64,000 nucleotides of DNA, from contig NW_006917102.1 in NCBI RefSeq assembly GCF_000516985.1, positions 1,931,681 through 1,995,680 of the forward strand, in the 5' to 3' direction. Positions 55,301 through 64,000 of the stretch are shown piece by piece. The notes beneath the pieces were generated by a model. The model searched no databases, had not been told where the DNA came from, and saw only the letters and a program-made list of their open reading frames with translations. This DNA comes from Pestalotiopsis fici W106-1 (taxonomy: Eukaryota; Ascomycota; Sordariomycetes; Amphisphaeriales; Sporocadaceae). A program made the position numbers and the translations under genes. Each line of letters opens with the position of its first letter. Within the stretch, counting starts at the first letter, position 1.

Positions 55301-57814
55301 TGTTCAAACTGTTTTCAAGGTTGAGAAATTGTTTATTTTGTTACATGACGGAGCGTTGTATAATTGCTGGGAGTTTTCTCCTTGATTTAGACTAGACAGT
55401 TGGTATACTGAACTCAAATAAACTTTCGTATATACTATTCCTCTATCTCAGCGGCCCAACGATTCTGAGAGACATTATTATTAACCTTAGACATACTGGA
55501 TAAAAAAAAAGTCCACGCAGAAAATATCATACTATCTTCATTCTGCAATAATCGTATTATTATCATCATTTCGTTCCCTCAAAATATTCCCTTTTCAACT
55601 AAAAAAAAAAGGATATCCTTTTTTTGAAGAATTTATTATAAACAGAAAGACAAGAATTAATGTTTAGAAACTTATGCAGACTTTTACTTGATTGGTGTAT
55701 ATTCAATAAAGCATTTGCAGCACTTCTCGAGTATGTCATCATAGCATCGCGGGATGTCTTTGTGCGAAAACATCATGTATCTTTTGCAATCTGCAAATGC
55801 ACTACATATGAATTTGAGAGGTTTCCTTTTCCAACTGCCTTTATATGGGTTCAGTAAGATAGCTCTACTTGCCCTTGAATCGCAATACAACTCATTCATG
55901 ACAACCATTCGAGTCTTTCCCCTTGAAGTCTTTTAGTGTATTCTGGTAATTGATGCGGTATTGTTCCACTGTCCCGAATTTGTATCAATTGCAGCACTGT
56001 CCTCTGTATAGATTATATGAGGAAGCCGTCCTGACGGACCCGTCAATTCCTAGTTGCAATTAGGCCTTTCCAGACTCTATACGTCAGATGTCGCCACTCT
56101 GTTCTGGACAACGAAAATCCGTAGCCTCGGGTAAACGCGGGTGGGTCAAGCTGCACGTCAAGGTCGGGTCTTTTTTTTCGCCCTTGCACACAGCAAGAAA
56201 AACCCGCTTCTTTTCTGCCCTACCGGCGGCTCCCCAGATTTTGATCTTCTCCTAGCAATGCAAGCTTATCGTGAGATCAGTCCTCTGTACCCACCCGGAT
56301 GGTTCAACCGAAGGCGATTCTCTCGGCGCTTCTAGTGGGTGACCCCGTCGAGTAGAGATTCTAGAATATGGTTCCACGTCTGCTATAAACATGTATGGCT
56401 GCTTAGGACGTGCTCCTATAATGGTCGTAACCTTGGCTGAAATGTTCATATATGAATGCCTTGTAGTAGTCAATCAGCTCCCCAAAAAGTCCATCCAGTA
56501 TGGAAATTGGGGCAAAAGCTCTGATACAGTACAGGATTAGGAGCATGTCAAAAGCCCAGGTTCGGATCAACTATTGATTCAAGTGAAGTTCTAATCAAAG
56601 TATCGAATGGAGGGATTGGGACTTGATTGCATTCGACAACTGCAAAGCTCCATAGCAAAAGTTCCCTTCGTATTCATATTCTACTTATAGGTGGCTTGAC
56701 GATGGAAGCAGTTCGTGTTACTACAACCTGGGGTCAGTAATATGCGAAGAATCACTGGGCAATTTGAGAAGCTAGATTGTTCACCAATCCAAATTACATG
56801 TTCAAAATGGTTCGCGGTTATTGAGTTTGGCGATAAGGAATAAAGCAGGCCATTGTTGATGGAATAAAAAGCTAGTGTTGCTCTGTGCATGCTACCAGCC
56901 AGACGTATCTGATTGAGCATAGCGGCGGGTAAATAGAAGCATTCGAGATTGAGGAAGGCCACGTTTGTTGCAAATGCCGAGTCCAGCTCGAGCTGTTTCT
57001 TGACAAGTCTGGTTGAGCATCGTGGTGACCGGGTCCAGGAGTCTGGCTTGAGCGCTGGCTCCACGCCCCATTGTGATTAGTTCGTGAGAATATCTTCTTC
57101 GACGGACTCTGCGACCGCGGCGGCACAGGACGGGATTACTACTTTAGTCCCTTGGCAAGGATAGTTTTGGGCATACATAGTAGGGGTGCCCGGGGCTGGG
57201 CAGGGTGATGATTAAATTAATAATGCATATATACCTCCGCGTGCCCTGGTAACCCCTAGTCATATCACCCCAGATGTGAATATGACTAGGGACAAAGTAT
57301 CGTGAGATCTCCTCTTCTCCCTGATGGGCGGTGTAGGCTAATGCGCAGCTAGCCTTGGACCATGGCGGCGCTGAATAGTTTGCTTCTGGAGGTAGATCCA
57401 ATTTGCCATGTCGCTTGAGCAGCCTATTACGAGGGAATATCAAACTTTTTCCATGGTACCGTATCGTGAAGTGAGATTCTGGTAAAAGACGAGGTTGCTT
57501 GTCAGCCCAATATTATGTTACATACAAGGTTGCATGTGCCGCGTTTTTTTTTCTCCTGCACATGACCAGAAATAATTTCCGGGGCGCGTGGTGTTGAATG
57601 GTTCTTTTTGTGTAAGGCTCTTCACCGAACAAGCCTAAGCGGCAATCAACGAAATGCCAATGTTACAAGATTAATGGTTGTACGTATTGTAGAAGCGAAA
57701 GCCGGAATAGTCTTGTCTTTCGGGAAGCTCGGCGCTGCCCCGACTGAACCCACGACTCAGCAGGAGTAGAGATTGCGATAATGACAGGTTCGACTGAGTC
57801 GTCTGCGCTGTTTC

Positions 57815-57839
57815 TTTTTTTTTTTTTTTTTTTTTTTTT
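57815..57839. repeat. Homopolymer T25
   Basis: Twenty-five consecutive T residues (A on the minus strand), bounded by TTTC on the left and G on the right. It could be a slippage tract or the poly-A remnant of a retroposed copy on the minus strand. No target-site duplication was identified by eye. Confidence 0.9.
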
Positions 57840-59472
57840 GCCGACTCTTGAAGCAACACTCCGAACTTGGTTAGACGGATGGGCTGTGATGTGTGCGTAT
57901 GTTGCTTTCATGCATCCAGCCCGAGTCAGGGTCAGATGCGAGGTGTCAAAATGTGAATAGGGAAATCCGAGCGAGTGGCGGGTTGTGCCTTGGATCTCGA
58001 CCTACATCTTTGCTTCGCCGTGCAGGCAGATCGGTTCGGGAATATGACTCCATGGAAGCAAGATCTTCAAGATTTACAGGATTCGCTCACCGGGTTGCCG
58101 GGAGCAAACGCGAATGTTTCTTGATGGCAAAAATGCTGCAGTCTTTCTTATCAATTGTGGATTGAGTCTTGTTTCATAGGCAGGTGTCTTTTGGTGCATC
58201 TGAGCTGGAATCTGCAGGTTGTACAGCCGTTTCTGCGTTGGGATACTGACTTGCAGGAAGGATGTAGCCAAGGGCAGCGCGACTGCATTAGTGTGGGTGC
58301 GTGTGTGGTCGAACAAACCTTGGAACTGTCGACTGTGCAGTGGGCACATTTGTTGCATCGGGCAGCCCCATAGGTAGCCGTAGGGCCCCTAGCGGGCTGG
58401 CGGGCTGGCGGGCACTGTGGGCTCGAATACTGGGGACACCTTGGGGCCCGGGGTTGGCGCTGGGGGTGGGTATCTACATTAGCTGTAGTGCACTAAGGTC
58501 ACCCATTGCGACGACCGAAACCACGTAGGTTAGCACGTAAGGTAACTCCAAGCAACCAAGGCTTGAAATTCCAGCAATTTCAAGAACCATGATCTCAACC
58601 TCCCTTGTTCGCCTGCTTGCCAGAAAACTGGAATATTCTGCTGCTTCCCCTGTCGGCTTGCCACCAGATCCACCATCAGACAGATCGCATCACTCTGACA
58701 CAACCAATGCCCCGGCTCACCGCTCTCTCTCGCTCTTTCTGTCTGTCTCTCTTGGCCGGACACAGGCATAATCAGCACCTCAAGGACGTTTACTGACCCC
58801 GAACCATCCAAAAGTCCCGTGTCACAGACAAGTAATGAATGGAGATGGTCAAGAGTAAGCTTCTTGGCTGTAACAAGCCCGCCAAATTCCACATATACGC
58901 TTAGCCAACACTGTATACACCGAGAGCGCAGAAGCACACCTGAGCTGTCAGGTCAGACCTTGGATAGGTATCAAATCTTTCGAAGCAATGTAACCAGTGG
59001 CACGTCGCCCCTGACTGGACTGGCTGGATGGAGCCGCAATGCAGCCACTTCAGGATCGCTTCAAGCATGTACTCTGTATGTGGTTGGAAGACGGATAACA
59101 AACACCAGCGACATGACCTCGTGGTAAGTGGCCAATAGCCGACTGGACGGGAAGGTGGCAGGTTTTTCTTTTATTTTTTCCTGTCAGTCTCCCAATTGGC
59201 AATTTGAAACTTTCTGGTATCCGACTTAGATTAGAACTTCATTTATTCTCGAAGCTCTCTGGGGTGGGCTACAATCCTTTTGGGGGGTGGACCCCCACTC
59301 TCGCGTAATGTCAATGGAAGCCAGCTTGGAATCTTCTTTCCTCTCCCAATGCTCATAACAGTAGTGCGTCCACGGACACGCCATGGGCGAGGGCTCGACA
59401 TAAGGCAGCAAAAGCTGCCCCCCTCTGAGCCCCCCACCCCACCAAAGCCAAGTGCTGGACCCTAGCTCCTTG

Positions 59473-59532
59473 TCTTCCGGCACCGGGTTCGAGCCGGGAG
59501 CGCTATGGGAGCGCTATCCTCTGCGCTATAAT
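59473..59532 (-). pseudogene. tRNA-like fragment with 11-bp tandem duplication
   Basis: On the minus strand the sequence contains a match to the A-box (TAGCGCAGAGG) and a T-arm-like hairpin with CCGG pairing across CTCGAAC. The acceptor stem and anticodon arm do not form. An 11-bp unit (ATAGCGCTCCC) is directly repeated between the two boxes. The spacing between the boxes is too short for a functional tRNA, so this looks like a degenerate tRNA-derived piece. Confidence 0.35.
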
Positions 59533-60654
59533 GTTTTGACTCTGCGCGGACAATGAATGATTGGCATCTCATTACTTTGCCCATTTTCACGGTGCTTAAG
59601 CACTCAACCACCTTTGTTTTCATGCCGTGAGGAACCCTTGTAAATGGGCCGGCCGCGCTCGTGCTGCCCTAGCTCCTCTTGGCAGTTTCCACAGCCTGCA
59701 GATCGTCCTGGACTGACCTGGACTGCCATAGAAGCTCTGCGAGTCTGGGGGGCCTCTCATCAGCGCAGTTCCATGCTACGGAGGTACGGGTACAACCTTG
59801 GAATGGGGTGAGCCAAGGGTCGTCCTGACAGGGGTAGCTTTCAACAGATTCCCATAGCTCTCCGCCGTCTCCGCCACTCGCAAAGACCGGTTCTACTCAT
59901 TGTCGATACGAGGACACAACCATCTTTTCCGTAACACGTCTCATACAACCGACATACAGTATCATCTACGGATATGCCTGCCATGGAGCTATGTCTAGAT
60001 GCTGCAAGACCCGTGTCAGCGTCTGGCGACGGGCTGCAAGACGGCCGCCTCACCAACGCATGGCAATCGCCGAAGACGGCACCAGTATCCTGAGGCGTGC
60101 AAAAAAGTATTTCGTATCTTACTCTAGATGCCACCACAAGGTCATGTACAAGTAGAAAAGGAGCTCAAGAAGCTGGTCTGGGTAGGAAAGTTCCTGACCT
60201 CTTTCTCTTCTGATCTGACATTGCTCATCTATTGGTAATTTCCTGTTCCATCGTCAGGCTTCGCTCTTTCCAAGAGAACAGTAACAGCACCAGATCCTTC
60301 AAGGTCCCCAACACAAGCATACTTGCGCACATCATCTGAGGTTTTCTTTTATTAGAGAGGCCCGACTTTTAGTACTTTGCTTCACACTCCCTGGTCAAGT
60401 CCCCTCCTCCTATAACCGACCTACGAACACACAACCATCCAGCCGCTACTCACTCTCCTGTCCCCCACAAAACGGACAGACGACCTTGCCGCGACCATTT
60501 GGCGCGAATCATTACGGATACTTTTCCTTCTTCGAGCAACTGTTTAGGCACTGTGACGGACAACACCCGTACACGCCATAATCAAACTCGTTGCCCTGTG
60601 ACACCTTGCAGCTCTAGGATTTCACCGCTCGCTCACCCCGGTGTGGGTAATACC

Positions 60655-60662
60655 TATATATT
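60655..60662 (+). promoter_or_regulatory. Possible TATA box of the short-chain dehydrogenase gene
   Basis: TATATATT lies upstream of a long pyrimidine-rich leader, about 365 bases before the start codon of the dehydrogenase gene. Downstream, a GTGTGT at 60771 and a TCATCAG ending at 60893 with ACTGAC before it could bound a 123-bp intron in the leader. Confidence 0.35.
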
Positions 60663-61026
60663 CTTAACAGGCCCCCTTGAAGCCATCTGACGTGCTCTCG
60701 TCTTCTCCTTTCTTCATCGTTCGACCCTCATTTGCACTTGCAGTACATTCGGATAGACCAAGGCATAAAGGTGTGTACTTTGCTTTAAGCGATACCTGAA
60801 ATTCCTTCTACCATCTGGAATTGTCTCCCGGATCTCGCTACAATTACACCTGCTTAATCGCAAAACCGAGTTATACTGACAAACCTTCATCAGTTACACA
60901 GAATACCCCAATTCTCCAATCAGACTCATTCGCCAATCGAGCCACTGGCGTTCTGAGCCCTGCAACATACTATACTCGACCACCCTATAATTATCAATTA
61001 TTATTTTTCGAAACTCCCACATCAAG

Positions 61027-62121
61027 ATGTCTTCCAGAACCGCATTCCGTCTCACCAGGGCCGCCAGGCCTCTATTCTCCGTCCCTCGCACATCTGCTCC
61101 TCGGGCCATCCCCGCCGCAACTCGTGCTTTTCAAAAGTCGGCCATTCGCATGAAGAGCGATGTCGTGCAAGAGACCGAGATTCCCGTCAGCGTCTACTCT
61201 ACTGATGCCAAGGGCACTGGACAGAGCTCCAGTGACCACTTCTCAATTCCCGTCTCGAGAGAGAACGCCAAGCCCACACCCGTGCCTACGGAAGGCGAGA
61301 ACGTCACGCCCTTGACACAGCAAGTCTATGATACACTCCCCCCTACAATGCAAAAGATGTCCATCATGGACAAGGTGGTCATTGTTACAGGTGGTGCTCG
61401 TGGTCTTGGTAACTACATGGCTCGCGCCTGTGCCGAGGCTGGTGCCAAAGCCCTGGTTATCTTTGATGCAAACCAAGAGTTGGGTGATGAATCCGCTGCC
61501 GAGTTGCACCAGAAGACTGGTCTCCCCGTGACCTTCTTCAAGGTGGATGTTCGTGACGGAGCCGCCATCAATGCTGCTGTTGACTCGGTGGTTTCGCTGT
61601 ACGGAGCCCCTGATGTTCTTATCAACTCTGCTGGTATCGCCGACTCCAACATCAAGGCGGAAACTTATGATCCCGCCATGTTCCGACGCTTGATTGATAT
61701 CAACCTGACTGGATCCTTCCTCATGTCGCAGGCTGTCGGTCGTGCCATGATGGCCGCCGGCAAGCCGGGATCAATTGTCCTGGTTGCATCCATGTCCGGT
61801 AGCATTGTCAACTACCCGCAGGAGCAGTCTTGCTACAACGCATCCAAGGCAGGCGTCATTCAGTTTGGCAAGTCTCTGGCTGCCGAATGGGCCAAGTACA
61901 ACATTCGTGTCAACTGCATCTCCCCGGGCTACATGGATACTGCTCTTAACCGCGTTCCTGCTCTTGATGCTCAAAAGAAGATCTGGAAGAGCCTTACTCC
62001 CCAGGATCGTCTCGGCAACGTCGACGACCTCAACGGACTTGCTGTTTTCCTGGCATCCGATGCATCTTCCTTCATGACTGGAAGCAATGTCATCATTGAC
62101 GGAGGCTACACCCTGTACTAA
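61027..62121 (+). CDS. Short-chain dehydrogenase/reductase (polyol/arabinitol-type) with presequence
   Basis: A 364-residue intronless ORF starting at ATG 61027. The first about 45 residues are Arg/Ser/Ala-rich without acids (MSSRTAFRLTRAARPLFSV, then TRAFQKSAIRM), as in mitochondrial presequences. The Rossmann fold follows: cofactor-binding TGGARGLG near residue 121, NSAG near 203, the catalytic Ser in SMSGSIV near 256, and Tyr269/Lys273 in YNASK. The C-terminal part (RVNCISPGYMDTAL, then SFMTGSNVIIDGGYTLY) is typical classical SDR. The closest look-alikes among fungal SDRs are NAD(P)-dependent arabinitol/sorbitol/sorbose-type polyol dehydrogenases. The exact substrate is not readable. The N-terminal linker of about 70 residues between presequence and Rossmann fold is longer than in most cytosolic relatives. 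Confidence 0.9.
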   Translation: MSSRTAFRLTRAARPLFSVPRTSAPRAIPAATRAFQKSAIRMKSDVVQETEIPVSVYSTDAKGTGQSSSDHFSIPVSRENAKPTPVPTEGENVTPLTQQVYDTLPPTMQKMSIMDKVVIVTGGARGLGNYMARACAEAGAKALVIFDANQELGDESAAELHQKTGLPVTFFKVDVRDGAAINAAVDSVVSLYGAPDVLINSAGIADSNIKAETYDPAMFRRLIDINLTGSFLMSQAVGRAMMAAGKPGSIVLVASMSGSIVNYPQEQSCYNASKAGVIQFGKSLAAEWAKYNIRVNCISPGYMDTALNRVPALDAQKKIWKSLTPQDRLGNVDDLNGLAVFLASDASSFMTGSNVIIDGGYTLY

Positions 62122-64000
62122 GTGGAGAAGTCGTGGCCGCGGACAGCACTACATACCCGATGTTATGATTTTTGCATATTTTCTTTTTGTACTGAGGCCG
62201 TTGTTAAACGGGCTGTGGGTTTTGGATTTGTCTTTCTGGGTACAGTACTCGGGATTGGGACGGGACCATTGACACCGGCATTGTCTTTTCTCTCTGCTTT
62301 TGGTCGTCTACAGAAAAGTTTGGGATCTTTATGCGGAGCGTTTTCTTACGTGTTGTTGATATAGCTGTTGCAATAGCATGGAGGGAGTGATGGGCATGTT
62401 GTGATACCATCATAGAGTAGAGCTTAGAGGGCAGAAAGCCAGAGAGCTATAGAAGCGGAGAAGAGATCAATCAAGATGAAAAGAAGAGTTTTGATCATGC
62501 TATTATATCATATCATATCAGGGCCATATCATGTATCAAATGTGGATTCGTTCATGTCTTGCTTGACGAATCTGGTAAAACATTATTCCATCTATCATGA
62601 TGACTTGATAGACTTACGCTAATGACAGAGGTTAGCTGGCTATCTCTGCCATACTATCATGGATTGGGGGAAGAAATATTCATGACATAACAATTATGTC
62701 CAATCAGAGTTGCTATATAGAAGCGGATAATTCATGATATACTCAGATTCGGTTTGGTAGAGTTGGAAAGGGACGGCTAAGCACATGCTGTTGAAGTCGA
62801 ACGAGGGCATCGTGGGCGAATGGAGGGAAGGCAAGAGGCTCGTCCTCCCTTTAGAAGCCTGGATATGTAAGAATGACTTATCGTTGGCGTTGGCCGCGTT
62901 GATGGCCGGTATTCAATTGCTGGGTCTGTATATCTTGGGTTTAAAATTAACATGTGGTATGTGCTGGCCATGACTCATGGGTTACGTGATTGTGAGACAT
63001 ATTCCGGTGGTGGGCGTAGAAGGTTACGGTCAGTAGCTTGTATCAGACCCATTGCTGAGACCTCGTTACCAAAATTGCGAGGATCCAGGGTGCTTCCCTA
63101 TCATTTCATCACTCCGACAAGAGGACATTGAGGTGATTCGAGGCCTCCCTCGTCACTGCTGTGTTTTATACAGGCCTTTGGAGACTTTAGGCCATCAAAC
63201 GTCTTTGACACCTGGCACTGACGGTATTCGCTGTCTATCAGCAGTCATGCTGCAGCAAAGAGGGGAAGCGCCTAGGTATCGTCTGACGACCAGGTCACAC
63301 GGAATTGTTAAAGGCATGGAGTGACCTTGCCCTTGGGAGAGAGTATTCCTAGATGTATCGGCTTGAGGCATTGAAGGATGCTTTGTACAATGCACTTCAT
63401 ATAGAGCTGGCGAGTGTGCAGCTATAGCACCGCGGTAAGCACTGGGAAAACCTTCATGGCTAAGATGACCTATCAATATGTTAGACAGATCGTCTTCAAC
63501 TCTTTAGATCACCATTGCAAGATGAACTTACACGAGTTTTGAGCTCATCACCAAGGCATTCTTGTGATTCTGGGCGGCTCAGGCGTGAATTTGGGTTGAA
63601 CAAGATAACGTAACCGCAATTATTTTTGGCTGTTTACAGACAGGTATGTGTTGCTCAAGGTTCATGGTCAGCGAACAATAACAAGTTCTTGAGCTGCGTG
63701 TTGACTCGGCTACATTGCATAATGGCAAGTGCTGGGCTCAAATGGGTTCCGCTTCCGTGGTTGCCGACAATGTTTCGATGGCATTGCAGCCTTCTGATGC
63801 TTGAAATCTGGCTTAACGAGATGTTGAGTCAGAGACTGCGGGATTTCGATACTTTCGAGTCTCTCAGTCGTTGTTCATTGGGGAGCAAAGGTACGATCCA
63901 ACGTCTTATCCGCTTTTCCGAAAAAGCTATACAGGAAAGAGTTGCCAGGCATGAGCAACCGACCTGACGTGATCGTGAAAAGAAATTCAAGGCTTCGCCA
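62122..64000. other. 3' flank and intergenic region to the window end
   Basis: No gene is supported. The first about 300 bases are likely 3' UTR of the dehydrogenase. 62500-62540 holds repeated ATATC/ATATCATG units. ATG-led frames such as 62785-62973 (62 codons) and 63722-63967 (81 codons) show no family features; the latter could be an exon of a gene that is not otherwise visible. Confidence 0.35.

Larger units (their letters stand above)
55301..60654. other. Large gene-poor region
   Basis: More than 5 kb with only short open frames. 55430-55660 is A/T-rich. A T25 run lies at 57815-57839, a GGGCTGGC-type short tandem repeat at 58392-58412 and a tRNA-like fragment at 59473-59532. The minus-strand frames at 56681-57126 start from non-ATG codons and lack family features. 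I find no supportable gene. Confidence 0.4.

Noticed and set aside
56681..57126. Two overlapping minus-strand frames (127 and 84 codons)
   Set aside because: Non-ATG starts, conflicting frames and no recognisable motif.
58392..58412. Short tandem GGGCTGGC repeat considered as a CRISPR or satellite
   Set aside because: Only about 2.5 copies of 8 bp with no spacers; simple sequence.
63626..63967. 113-codon frame at the right end
   Set aside because: Starts at TTG, and the ATG-led 81-codon part shows no family features; could be a single exon but cannot be supported.

Overview
The window is nuclear DNA from a filamentous ascomycete (Pezizomycotina, probably Sordariomycetes; this is inferred from gene content, no marker gene fixes it). 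Evidence: short introns of mostly 46-95 bp with GTRNGT donors, CTRAC-like branch sites and YAG acceptors; long intergenic regions; and typical filamentous-fungal families (PDR-type ABC transporter, PTH11/rhodopsin-like membrane protein, secreted heme-thiolate peroxidase, NACHT-ankyrin NLR, hybrid histidine kinase). Most genes were rebuilt by joining exons by eye, so splice sites are predictions. One 100-N assembly gap lies at 29039-29138.

Layout. 1-8.1 kb: the 3' end of an unrecognised gene, an eight-exon HotDog thioesterase (minus), a Nop8-like nucleolar RRM protein (plus) and a four-TM membrane protein (minus) with two introns in its 5' leader. 8.1-15.7 kb: mostly intergenic, with a possible Pol III-type RNA unit, a secreted heme-thiolate peroxidase (minus) and a decayed coding relic. 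15.7-19.3 kb: a secreted GH3 glycosidase (plus) and a small SANT/Myb-like protein (minus). 19.3-24.2 kb: gene-poor, with one weak candidate small gene. 24.2-28.8 kb: a full-length PDR ABC transporter.

29.8-34.3 kb holds the most unusual locus: a NACHT domain, twelve ankyrin repeats and a C-terminal CorA-like membrane domain with the GMN signature, all readable as one gene. The intron just before the membrane exons has no GT donor. 34.6-37.9 kb: a MetE-like zinc methyltransferase, a weak two-exon candidate and an orphan coiled-coil protein. 38.2-46.3 kb: a small-subunit catalase (minus) head-to-head with a sulfite-oxidase-type Mo enzyme (plus), then a GAF hybrid histidine kinase (minus); sulfite oxidation by O2 makes H2O2, which catalase removes, so this could be a functional pair. 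48.0-55.3 kb: an alpha/beta hydrolase, a rhodopsin-domain membrane protein and a P450 with an atypical I-helix. 55.3-61.0 kb: gene-poor. 61.0-62.1 kb: a short-chain dehydrogenase with a presequence-like N-terminus. The remainder to 64 kb shows no supportable gene.
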